Positions 22,385 to 33,014 of a DNA stretch of 64,000 nucleotides are shown in pieces. The DNA lies in the NCBI GenBank assembly GCA_026168455.1, contig CM047426.1:43046307-43110306 (forward strand). The letters are read 5' to 3'. Under the pieces are notes generated by a model. It worked only from the letters and a program-made list of their open reading frames with translations, was not told the origin of the DNA and did no database searches. Position 1 is the first letter of the stretch. The number at the start of each line of letters is the position of its first letter. Origin of the DNA: Theocolax elegans. Taxonomy: Eukaryota > Arthropoda > Insecta > Hymenoptera > Cerocephalidae. Made by a program: the position numbers and the translations under genes.

Positions 22385-24376
22385 TATATATATAATTATA
22401 TTACGGGATCTAATAATAGATCCGTGGCACCACTAACCACGAGAGAGAGATCGTTAATTTATAATTAATCGAATAAATAATTTAATTTAATAAGAAAAAC
22501 GCGCACTGAATTTATCCTTATTGTCCCCACTAAATAAATCAATTATTATTTTAATAATTAAAATAACTCACCAATCAGATGTAAATAAATCAATAAAATA
22601 ATAAATAATATTCAATATTATTTTCTCCCTATTGGCAATTAATATTATCGGAATCGCTACTTAATCCTCAGTAAATCCTCCTTAATAAAAGCAAAAGAAA
22701 CTGCCAAAAATCTGTTATGGCTGTAATTTCACTCCAAAATCTCTTTATCGATAGACTCAGAAAAAAAACAATACTTTGTACGGTAGATATGATCAGAATA
22801 ACAATACTATATGGAAGATCGATAGGATCAGAATGGCGAGGATCCGTTTTCCGAGCCACGCCAAACTTCTTCCCCGATTTTCTATCTCCCTCAATCTCCT
22901 AATATCCGTATCTGTTCTCTCTCTCGTTACCTGTGAGGGATACGGCAATATTATAATTCTCCAACCCTTCCGCATCCGTCACAGGTGTAATAAAGCTACC
23001 CGTATTTACCCTACTATAGATAAAATTGACAACTAATTTGCAGAAGTTATCATTGTCCCAACTAGTATTTCGACTTTCCGTATTTAAGGTAATTACAGTC
23101 ATATAACGTAATATGCTGTTATATTTACCCATACGGAAGTCTTATCTCTAATAATATCATCTATTGATTGGTTCAATAGATCACTAAATTATTCTCTAGT
23201 TAACAGCGCGAAATTCAAATATAAATTTATCTCCTTACTATTATACACATGTTCCCCCACTATCCGCGTTCCGAATTCCCTATACTATATGCGCGCGATC
23301 CCCGTATCGATACGAGCGCGGACCGCGTGTTCAGTCTGCGCGCGCTTGAATCTAGATCGATTCAAGATGGCGACAACTGAGCGCGGGCCGGCACGTAAAC
23401 AACGTGCCTCGCGACCGTTTCCCCGGGTGTGCGCGGTCCCCACCGTCGGGAATAGTACTCGGGTACTACTGCGAAGTGGTGCGCGTCCGGAGGTGCGCGC
23501 ACGCACCTACCAAGGCTCCTCAGGCGACGCAGCACACGGCGAAACATCTTCAACACCGATGTCAACAACCGCTCACGGAGAGGATTTCATAAGTATATTG
23601 TATATACTCATAAGTGTTTTTGGTGACTATAAATATTTATAATAACTAATTATATTTATTAATATAACCTGTACTTCCCTTCTAACAATCCTCTCTCTCT
23701 CCTTAACACATAACACTCCTTACCTTGTTTATTCCCAACTAAACAATGTCTATTTATATTTATTTAATTTATTATATATCCACTATTTACATTCACTCCA
23801 CCTGTTCTTACATTCACTATTTACATTCACTCCATCTGTTCCTTATCCCTCTTTAATGCTTAACTATTGTAATATTTAATCTATATTATCTTCTTTTTCC
23901 TTTCTCAAATTAATAATCAACACACCCATCCGTTATCATTTTCCTCACATCTCCCTACTTATATTATTATTAATATTTATAAACTCCCTATATAATTTTC
24001 CATAATACCTGTCCTTACCATTAATTATATTATTTAGTAAATATCCATATTAATATATTTCTCTTTTTCAGATGTAGCGTGCCAAGGAGTACCTGTCACC
24101 GAGGGAACCCCGGACACGCTGATCCAGAGACAACGGACAAGATGAATCATGTGATATTCACAGGATATAACAAGGAAATCAATGCAGTCTAAGGAATGGC
24201 TGGATTATACTGTTAAACTGCCACAGTGACAGTGATATTGTGCGCATTCGTTTTACCCCAGGAGTTTATACTCGTCGCTCGCGGACTGGCTTATCTGGAT
24301 TCCGAGCAAGTTATTCGATAATTTGTTTAAACGACGGGGCTTTGGAATACTGAAACTAAATTAAAATAAAAAAGAA
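22385..24376. other. Unassigned DNA with a CpG-rich island
   Basis: The region 23270-23560 is GC- and CpG-rich within AT-rich surroundings and has open frames on both strands that overlap one another, so none is trusted. A good 3' splice-like CTTTTTCAG occurs at about 24063-24071. It could be LTR or 5' exon sequence, and nothing recognisable is encoded. Confidence 0.35.
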
Positions 24377-25038
24377 AGGCCACGACCTTTGGATCACAGA
24401 TCTTAACCAAACTCTAGGATACGTTTTTTAATATATAAGTATCAGGAAAGCCAGATTTTTAGATCCTAATACGTCAATTTTCTCAAGTTATGGCTAACAA
24501 AATCCAATTTTGTAAAAGAAAATTACTTCTATTTTGATCGCTTATAACTGGGAAGCAAATGAAGTTTTAAACCTAAATTTAAAAGATAGCTGAGATTAAA
24601 TAGATATAGTTTGGGAAAAAGAAGCTCAAATCGGTTATTTCACAGCCAAGCTATAGAAAAAATAAGAAATTCATGAAATTCTGGCCAAAAACGTCAATAC
24701 GTTTTTACTACTAAATTTCAGTTAAAATTTCAGCAATTTATTCTTATCTTTATAACTTTGCTCCAAATTCACCAACTTAAGCTTGTATTTTTTTTTTACA
24801 TCACATCTACTTGAACTCAACTTTCTTCTAAAACATTGATTCAGTAACTAGCTTTATTCGTTTTCAAGTTATAAGCGATCAAAGTAGAAGTAATTTTTTT
24901 TACAAACTTGGCTTTAGTTAGCCATAACTTGGGAAAATTATCGCGTTAGGGTAAAAAAATCTGGCTTTCCTAATACTTTTATATTACAAAACATATTCTA
25001 GAGTTTGGTTAAGATCCGTGATCCAAAGGCCGTGGCCT
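24377..25038. repeat. Fold-back palindrome, family member 2
   Basis: The arms begin AGGCCACGACCTTTGGATCA and end in the matching inverted block AAAGGCCGTGGCCT. The arms pair along nearly their whole length with scattered differences. The right half is homologous to the right half of the palindrome at 15448-15953, which defines a fold-back family. No coding capacity is present. Confidence 0.8.
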
Positions 25039-25193
25039 GTCCTAGTAAGTACGCTCCCTAGGTGACATGCAGTTATAACTGCCATGTCACAATATATATA
25101 TATATAGTTTAATTAAAGTGCGTCAAAAAGTTAATATAAAAGGCAAGTAAGATAAACTTTATTGAAAATAATTTGGTAAATATTGTACATTAC

Positions 25194-25380
25194 CAATAAG
25201 AAAGTCTCCATCTGAATTATAAAATGCTTTATCTTTCATTGAGGCATTGCAGAGGTAGACGTGGACTGCTACGCCAGACCGAGTACGTGAATCACCTGCT
25301 CCACAAACAGTATGGAGACCCTCTACAAAGTCCACTTCAGGCTCTTGACGAGTAGGTACGTCGAACGGTGCCCAACGAAG
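25194..25380 (-). CDS. hgo: Homogentisate 1,2-dioxygenase, one internal exon
   Basis: A 187-bp minus-strand exon encodes 62 complete codons plus one base: it starts LRWAPFDVP, contains [14 protein letters not shown] and [20 protein letters not shown], and ends GDFLI. This matches homogentisate 1,2-dioxygenase, the non-haem iron enzyme that opens the ring of homogentisate in tyrosine breakdown. The upstream boundary is AAACAG|CTTCG (intron phase 0) and the downstream boundary is ATTG|GTAATG (phase 1). The phase-1 base G suits the Val codon expected next in the family. The frame has no stop. No other exon of the gene is recognised in the window, so its introns must be long and full of transposons, or this is an isolated exon. 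The gene symbol follows Drosophila usage. Confidence 0.88.
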
Positions 25381-26405
25381 CTGTTTATAAGTTATTAACA
25401 TTAATTTCAATATCATTTAAGAAATTTTAAATATGAAGATTGTTTTTATACTTATGATACAACAGATGTCCATATAAATAATTATTAGTGTGAAATAATT
25501 AATTATAAAAAATTAATATTTTAAAAACAAGACATATGTTTAGATTTTCCATTTGTTTTTTCTGTTTCTAAAATTATCAGTAAGAAAATGTCATTTTTTG
25601 CTAGTATTTAAATTGAATTTATTTCAAACTACCATTCATGATTATACACTAATTTCAATTACTAGATATAACTAGGAGGGCGGGTCCCCCTACGCGCTGC
25701 CGCGCCAATTCCCCGTGCACTTCGCGACGCGAGCTGCGCCTGAGAATGAAAACTTATAAGGCACGACCGAATGCAACTAGCGCTTCGCGCTCGCACTATC
25801 AATCATGTCCATTACTGTAATTTTTACAATTAATATATTTTCCTGGAAGTAGATTTTTCATAAGCATTTTAATTTTTAAACTTTTGAACTTTTATGTAAT
25901 ATATTATTTAGCAAAGAAAATTGCATCTATGTAGCTTTTATAAGTAACCTGTTATTTCTTCTCTATATCAATTGTTTTATCCATCATAAGGCGCTCCAGC
26001 GCCTGACGCAAGTATGCAGGCGCGCAAGCCCTTATATACAGCTACTTTAACCCTCGGATTTTTTCATATCGTATATTTTTATATATGAATTTAATTTTTG
26101 ATGTTTATCAATTAATCTCGCAATCGTTAGTTATTTTCTTCAATTTACATCAAATTCTGCAAATATTCATAAACGCTTATTGCAGTAAAAGCTAATCAAA
26201 GAAATTGCTTGCTGAATTCCTTTCAACAATTTTGCGATTTCCCTTTTTTCGTCTTCCATATACATATGTATCACTATATATACTTTCCAGCCCGTGAGAA
26301 GGCACGGATAGAGGTAAAAACTCGGGTCAGACTCTGAGAAATTCAGCGAGAGGGAGCTGCTGTTACTTTATCATGTTTTGTATGTATATATATATATATA
26401 TATAT
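25381..26405. other. Probable intron or intergenic DNA
   Basis: If the exon at 25194-25380 belongs to a working gene, this is its upstream intron. A GC-rich block at 25673-25800 and a short one at 25985-26030 have no recognisable coding content. A (TA)n run ends at 26405 beside the next element. Confidence 0.5.
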
Positions 26406-27286
26406 GGGGTATTCCACGTGAAGTGATCCGATCAAAATTTTAAAATGCACCAAATTTTGAGTACACACTGCAAATGCTTTTCAGAATACAGAAAAAAATT
26501 TTTAGGTACTGGAATCTATTAGCTCAAAAGTTATTATAACCTCAAAAAGCTTTTTCCAGTTTTTTTCAACACCAGCTGGGTTCATCGCTATTTAACTCAA
26601 AATTATCAACTTTTACTATAGAACATTATATGTAACATTCGTTGCTAATTATGTGTAGAATTCATCGTTCTGGATTAGAATTTCTAATCTCAAGGTCAAT
26701 GTTACATAAACTACATGTCAATATTCAACGTGTCATGTCAATATTCATTTAAAGAAAGACAAAAAATTCACAAAAATTAACATGGTATTTCCCATTTCAA
26801 TTTTTAAAAAAATTTGGTGTTTCTTTAAATTATCATAACTTTTTACAGAATTGAAGGCCATAAAAATGCTACAGACCATTTGAAAGGTATTGTTCCAAGC
26901 TTTCTTTTAGACTTTTGGATAAAAAAATCAATTCTGGCGAACTTACACTTTTTTTAAGTTGAATATTGACATGTAGTTTATGTAACATTGACCTTGAGAT
27001 TAGAATTTCTAACCCAGAAGAATAAATTCTACACATAATTAGCAACGAATGTTACATATAATGTCGTATAGTAAAAGTTGATAGATTTTAAGTTAAATAG
27101 CGATGAACCCAGCTAGTGCTGAAAAAAACTGGAAATGTTCACTTTTTGAGGTTAGAATAACTTTTGAGCTAATAAATACCAGTACCTAAAAAATTTTTTT
27201 CTGTATTCTGAAAAACATTTGCAATGTGTACCCAAAATTTGGTGCATTTTAAAATTTTGATCGGACCACTTCACGTGGAATACTTC
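26406..27286. mobile_element. Palindromic TA-flanked element
   Basis: The left terminus GGGGTATTCCACGTGAAGTG pairs with the right terminus CACTTCACGTGGAATAC, with small differences. The arms run about 26406-26735 and 26957-27286, with mismatches. Both sides are (TA)n runs, so the target was probably TA. The centre carries no transposase. Confidence 0.82.
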
Positions 27287-27322
<36 letters not shown>

Positions 27323-27693
27323 TGTACATATTATACATACATTTTACAATTTGAAAAATAAGAGGTTATTTATAATTGTGACTCCAGTATAGTGGATATA
27401 AATTAATGATTGTTTAAACATGGTGAAATTCACCATAACCCCAGTGATTGGAAATAAATAGTACAATATTAACTCGAGTAACTGGAAAGTACATTCAGAT
27501 TATATTAGTTTATACTTTTCAATAGAGCAATAGTTCCACTTTCTTCTGTCTTTAAAGGACATTTTTTACTTTTTACCCTATGGTAAAGTGTAATTTTTAT
27601 ATTTTGCACTGTTTAAAGAGTAATTTTAGTTGTTTAGTCGTTTAAAAGGTGTAGTTTTAGGATTTTTAATGTTACATAAAGAGTAGTAAAGTC
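27287..27693. other. AT-rich spacer
   Basis: Apart from the (TA)n run at 27287-27320, nothing is recognised. Confidence 0.5.
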
Positions 27694-28874
27694 TGTAACG
27701 GTGACGCAGGGGATTAGGGCGTGGCGTCAGAGGCGAAAGAATAGTAAATTTAAATAAAATAATATTTATTAGAATTATAACATAAAATAAGTTTGGGCGC
27801 CAGCCGCGTACGATCGCGGCGAATTTATACAGTCAAGCTGAAGGGGAAGTACACTTACGAGTTGGAAGACATGCGGTTACCCGGCACAGGCGTGCACCCA
27901 CCTTATCAACGTGGAGATCGTCTCCTCGGATTTTACTACGCTCGGTCGAGTGCTCTCTCGTACACACACACACACACTCGAAAATTATCGGTAGGTCGGT
28001 CGTGAATCGATTCCAATGCTGCCTCGATGGCGTCCCGATGAGCTCTCTCGACCTCGGGCTCGTTCGCTGCTTCGTTGCTCGCGCCCGACGTGCGCGCGCA
28101 GCTTCTCGCATCGAGTCTTCCGTCGGCCGCCGTCGTCGCGTGCGCCACGTGTAGTGAGTGCTCGCGGCCATGTATACTAAGGCGGACGATATGCTGTTGA
28201 TCAGGTAAGCCTTTACGATCGTTCCGTTGTGTTAATTTATCGGCTAACGAGTCCACTCTGTTACAGGTGCAGACGGGACGGCCGATACTCGAGTCTTCTC
28301 TCTAACTCGCTCTCACGGTGGCCGCTCATCTGGTGCACGTCGGGTCAGTTACTGCTGCTCTTCTTCGATGCTGCTTTGCTGCGGGGATTCTAGCTGCTTC
28401 CTAGGTAAATATCTAGCTCCCGAGGGAGTACTGCGTATATAATACTAGTTATTAATTAAAAGTTATGGTATTGTTGTGATTACCATAACCTCACTTCTAA
28501 TCCTGTCCTAGCAAGTAGCTGTCAGTTACTGTGTGCAACTACATGCTTCCTTGTCTCCTCCTAATTGGGATTATTACTAATTGCTTAATGTGTTACAGCT
28601 TCCTGGATGTCTTGTTGCTGCTTGTGCTGCTTAGTCTGGCACCTTGGGCCATCGTAGGCTGCTTCATGGTCCTGGTGCGAAGCCTCCTGGAAGCCGTTTA
28701 GCCTCTCCTGATATGCTGCTCCATTGTGCTACGTTGGAGAAATCAGGGGAAGTATTGGAAATTTGGGGAGCATAAGGTTAGGTTAGGTAGGTTAAAGATG
28801 TGAGGGTAGGTAGGCTAGCTTATATTGGGACTCGCTCGCTTATTATTTTAACAGGTATAACATACCTTGTCACA
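27694..28874 (-). repeat. 3' LTR of the minus-strand gypsy element
   Basis: On the minus strand the LTR starts TGTGACAAGG at 28874, directly after the polypurine tract, and ends CCGTTACA at 27694, giving TG...CA ends and a length of 1181 bp. It includes a GC-rich stretch (27960-28360). A matching 5' LTR is not found in the window. Confidence 0.75.
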
Positions 28875-28886
28875 ACTCCCCCACAG
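28875..28886 (-). other. Polypurine tract
   Basis: The minus strand reads GTGGGGGAGT immediately before the LTR start TGTGACA. This is the plus-strand primer site of an LTR retrotransposon and it fixes both the orientation and the LTR edge. Confidence 0.75.
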
Positions 28887-29689
28887 CAAACTGAAGTTAC
28901 GCGGAAGTCGTAACTGAATTTTAAAACTAACTAAAAGACAATAAATTACATAAATACTTATTTTACTAAAATAAATAAAAATAAAAAAAAATTATTTGCT
29001 ATATCGCTGCTTGAACTGGTGGGGAGAGTAATGCTGCTTCTTAATTATCTTATTTCTAACAAGTAGCCGATACTACTGTTGCGGTGTGCTTGTGTTTAGT
29101 CTCCATGACTATTCTGCCATGATTTTGCTCTTATATTGCTTATAAGTACAATTGGCTGGGCCCTTACGTTATATTTATTATATCTTACCACTTTGAGAGC
29201 TCATTTCGCGTTCGCGACACTCTCATACTGCATACTTATATGTTCTCTCTCATTCCTATTAAAAATTTTATTTAATAACAAAAATTAAATTTTTAAATGC
29301 AATTAAAACATTGATTTTATATATATTATGCTGCTATTAAATTATAAGATTGGTGCATGCCTTGTTGCTTCTTTGCCATATTGCTGCTACTGGGTCATTA
29401 TTTTGCTTGCTTATTAAATCATTTTAAAATATTTTCTCTTAAGAAAAGGTAATTAATAAGAAATTTGTTTATATTATTTCTTGGCTGCTGGGGTATTTGT
29501 TAGTACTGTTAGTACATTACACTGCTGTTAGTAAAAAGTAAATAGGAAGAGAGAATGTAGGGTTAAATGATTACCAACGTTAGTTTGGCTTTGCTGATTA
29601 TTTATTATAAAAAATAAAAAAAAATAGATATTTCTTTTTCGGCTGTTTTTGCTGCTGCTGCTGCGTAGGGGGGGGGAGAAGGGAGAAAG
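28887..29689 (-). other. Untranslated part of the scrambled gypsy element
   Basis: AT-rich sequence with many GCT/GCTG runs (for example 29650-29663). No open frame joins the zinc-knuckle fragment to the LTR. Confidence 0.5.
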
Positions 29690-30150
29690 GGAGATTTATA
29701 GCCTTCCGCGCTTCCGTTGCATCTCCCAGAAAAGTTCGCTGCATCGTGGACAATCTTTAGTGTGGAACCCTCTCATCCCACAGTTTCGGCAAAATAAGTT
29801 GGCGGGGCTTACACAGGCTCACCAACTATGCCCTCTTCTGCCACAGTTCCAGCACCCAGCTAAACATGTGGATGGTGGCGGTCGAGGCATACGCACGAAG
29901 CTGAGGGAGGATGGGTCCACCTGCTGTTCCCTGGGGGATGCTCGGGAAGGCGGGGGATTTTGGGTAGGGTTTGGGAGGGATGGGATCGGTTGTGGTTGGG
30001 GTCTTGGTATTTTTAGGGACATTAGGGGTTTGGGTTTGGTTGCGGGGGCTGCTGCGGTTTGTTCGGCGATGGATGGCGGAGGGAAGGGTTCGGATGCTGC
30101 GGGAAGGTTGGAGGATAGGAGTTGTTGGGTATTGAGGAGTGACGGTGTAG
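29690..30150 (-). pseudogene. Misplaced gag linker and zinc knuckles
   Basis: In the minus-strand frame starting about 30150, a Pro-rich linker (PFPPPSIAEQTAAAPATKPK) leads into CWNCGRRGHSW, a TGA stop, then AC, completing a CCHC knuckle. A second knuckle CRNCGMRGFHTKDC and a tail ending RKRGRL with TAA follow. These are nucleocapsid zinc knuckles that bind genomic RNA. They should precede the protease but here follow a truncated RNase H, in a frame shifted relative to it. Confidence 0.82.
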
Positions 30151-31508
30151 TTCCGCTCAGCTTTGCTTAGGGTTCTGCTCACGTAGTATATCGGATGTTC
30201 TTCTCCGTTTATCTCTTGCGTGAGAACTCCGGCTATTGCATAATCGCTGGCATCAGTTTGGAGGGAGAAAGGGAGGGAAAAATCGGGTCGGGCTAAAACG
30301 GGGGCTTGGGTGAGGGCTAATTTCATCTTTTCGAACGCTTCTTGCTGCTCTTTGTGCCAGTGCCATCTGACATCTTTCCTTGTAAGATGATTCAAGGGTG
30401 CTTGGTAGTCTGCTAATTTATTGATTAATCCGGTAAATCTCCGTAGCTGCTTCAAATTAGTGGGGGCTGGGTATTCCAATATTGGCTTTATTTTGTCATT
30501 ATTTGTTTTTAGGCCATCCTGGTTAACTTTATAACTTAGGTATGTAACCTCCGCGCAACAAAATTCAGATTTTTCGCAGTTTAGCTGCAAATTGGCTTTC
30601 TTAAGGGCTGCTAATACTATTTTGAGCCACCGAATGTGTTCCTCAAAGGTTTTGGCTGTGATGATTATATCATCTAAATAAGCGAACACATTGGGTTCCC
30701 ACTCTGGCTTTATTAAATTGTCCATTATTTTCTGGAACATGGCTGGTGCATTTGCTAGACCGTAGGGTACGCGGGTAAATTGAAATAAACCCTTCCCTGT
30801 GAGGGCAAAGGCTGTTATTTCTCGGCTTTCGGGGGCTAGGGGGACTTGATGGTACGCTTGGGACAGGTCTAGCTTGCTTATGTAGCGGCTTTCTCGTAAT
30901 TGATCTAGTATATCATCCATGTTTCGCATGGGATAAGCTATTATTTTAGTAATGCTATTTTTTAGTAATGCAGAAACGATATGCACTGTTCGCTTTAGGG
31001 ATAATAACGGGGCAGCTGCACTATGGACTATCGGAAGGTTCGATGATGCCCTCACGTAGCATTCTATCGACCTCCGCATAGCCTGCTTGTAGCATTTTAG
31101 GCGAGTACCGGCGGTTCCTCTGCCTAATGGGCTCTGCTCCTTGTGTATCTATTTTATGGACGGTTAGGTTTGTAGTGCCTAACGTCTTGGGGGCTGCGGG
31201 AATCATTTCATCTAGAAGCTGCTGCAAAATTTTCTCTTGAGAAGGGGTAGCTCTTTTGAGTCCTCCAATGCTTGCTAGGGCTGGTATGTAGCTTGGGTCT
31301 TCGCCATGAGGATAAAAATGATGCGTAATGCCCTTAGGAGTCCACCACGTATCCTTTTCATAATTTATCCTCATGTTGACTTTGCGCTTAAAGTCGATCC
31401 CCAGTATGCAATCATACTGTAGATCGTCTGCTACTTGAAAAGGCATAAGTATATTGTCGCCGTCTATTATTTGCCGCAAGTTGCTCTGGATTTCCTCCGA
31501 TTCATATT
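30150..31508 (-). pseudogene. Gypsy protease C-terminus, reverse transcriptase and partial RNase H
   Basis: The minus strand encodes the end of a retropepsin (LQYDCILGIDFKRKV), then the RT fingers (GIIEPSDSP), palm (ISKLDLSQAYHQVPL), FTRVPYGLANAPAMFQ and the active site FAYLDDIII, then the start of RNase H (LQTDASDYAIAGVL, YYVSRTLSKAERNYT). It breaks off at TVT before the expected next motif. A frame change lies at about 31020-31080. The protease N-terminus with its DTG motif is missing because of the upstream junction. Confidence 0.88.
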
Positions 31509-31640
31509 GCAATCGCACTGCGTCGACAAAGTCAATAAAATTTCTCCAGCTGCTCTTTTCTCTTTTAAACCAATCCTATGCTTCATCGTCGAGCACGGAT
31601 GGGAGAGCTTTAATGATGTCGTCCTCGATTAAAATCGATT
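31505..31640 (-). pseudogene. Gag capsid fragment joined to protease
   Basis: The minus strand reads EDDIIKALPSVLDDEA, a TAG, then DWFKREKSSWRNFIDFVDAV running straight into the protease frame. The spacing of Trp and Phe residues is that of the gag capsid of Ty3/gypsy elements. Nucleocapsid and protease N-terminus, which should lie between, have been removed at about 31500. Confidence 0.6.
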
Positions 31641-31739
31641 AAAATTTTCTGCATTTAAAAATGTATTTTTTTGCTTGCCCAGGACATTTTTTAAATTTTT
31701 ATATGAAATACTTTTTCAAAAGGCATTTTCAACGTTGCC

Positions 31740-31860
31740 CATAAATCTTAGCGGACATATCCCACGTTGTAGCAACGTTGCTCCAACGTTTCAACAACTT
31801 TTATAACAACGTTGTAACGTTGTCAAAACAGCGCTGCCACAACGTTGCTACAACGTTGTG
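31740..31860. repeat. Cluster of CAACGTTG palindromes
   Basis: The octamer CAACGTTG or one-base variants occurs at least six times in about 120 bp, and the cluster as a whole is an inverted repeat (ACGTTGTAGCAACGTTGC against GCAACGTTG and CTACAACGTTGT). It lies between the truncated gypsy and a diverged fold-back. Its function is unknown. Confidence 0.8.
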
Positions 31861-32117
31861 TGCTAGTACTGTTGCTAAGACATTTTTAAGTTTTAATAAT
31901 CACAAAATATAAATTAAAAATAGATGGATTTCATTAACAATAGATAAAGTAAAAATTTTTTTTTAATGTTTTATAAGAACAATACGAAAAAAATATCTCA
32001 CGTTTGCGCTAAAACGTACAAATTTTTTAGCGATTTTACAATGCAATGGTTTTTGTTATTGGCATTGAAATAATTTGCTTGCACATACTCTAATGTAGAA
32101 TTTTGTGCTCTTTCAAA

Positions 32118-32756
32118 ATCCCTGGCCAAATATTTGACCAGATTTAAAGGAAAATGACAAAACCAATTTAAATACTACAAAAAACACCAATATTAATTAA
32201 AAAGAAAGTTTTGCTTTATTTTTTTCAGAATGTTATTGCACATATAGTCTATGCTCAAAATATGAAGAAAGTTGAAGAGAATATTTGCCGTTTAAATCAG
32301 TATTTTTTTAATAATACACGTTTTTTCAAATTATTGTTAATTTATCGCACAAGTCACCTTGAATCATCAAAATAACTTATATACTATTATAGCTTCTTTG
32401 ATAAAGATAAATATCTTACTATATAGTTTATGCATGGCGGGATCAATATGGCCATCGTAAATGTATCAAAAAAGTAACAAATTGTAAATTTTCGGAAATT
32501 TCAGGCGTTATTTGCAGATTACAAGGTAGATAAAAAATTTTTTTCACTAAAAAATTACTGGTTTAAAGTGCAACTATTCTCTTCGCTTTTCTTCACATTT
32601 TAAGTGTACATTATATTTTTTGAGTATACATTATATTAGCGATAAAATTCTGAAAAAACTCGAGAACAAATTTTTTTCTCAAAATTGAGTGTTTTTTGTT
32701 TACATTGGTTTTATCATTTTTTCTTTAAATCTGGCCAAAATTTTGACAAGGGATTC
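32118..32756. repeat. Diverged fold-back element
   Basis: The left arm (CCCTGGCCAAATATTTGACC onward) and right arm (ending GGCCAAAATTTTGACAAGGG) are inverted copies. Inner matches include TTGAAGAGAATA against CTATTCTCTTCG. The arms have diverged strongly and the outer edges cannot be fixed. Confidence 0.6.
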
Positions 32757-33014
32757 TGACATCAGAAAATCTTACGTCAGAATGTCTAGAAGCCAAATTT
32801 TTTTTGTAACATGCACGATTTTTGCGTTTTTGCGCCCTTAAAATAGGGTCTAAACTATCCCTTTAGCAACCGGTGGGCGCAAAAGTACTTTAGTGCTGCC
32901 GAGATTCAACAAACAACAAAAACTCATAATCTTATCTGCTCCCTCGATTTAGCGCAATGGTGCGTACGTGCTTCCGCGTATACGTGTACATATATATTGG
33001 TGTGTGTATAATAT

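Larger units (their letters stand above)
27694..31640 (-). mobile_element. Scrambled Ty3/gypsy retrotransposon
   Basis: Reading the minus strand 5' to 3', the parts are: gag capsid fragment (31640-31505), protease-RT-RNase H (31500-30150), gag Pro-rich linker plus zinc knuckles (30150-29690), untranslated DNA, a polypurine tract and one LTR (28874-27694). The integrase is absent and the 5' LTR is missing. The gag zinc knuckles stand 3' of pol, the reverse of the normal order, so the copy is a rearranged chimera. Confidence 0.85.

Noticed and set aside
23289..23642. 117-codon plus-strand frame in the CpG-rich island
   Set aside because: Overlapping frames of similar length exist on the other strand and no motif is recognisable; high GC alone keeps frames open.
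27793..28256. Open frames in the LTR near 27800-28250
   Set aside because: They lie inside the minus-strand LTR in GC-rich sequence and overlap on both strands.
29649..30170. 173-codon plus-strand frame rich in Gly
   Set aside because: It is the antisense shadow of the gag Pro-rich linker and zinc-knuckle region on the minus strand.
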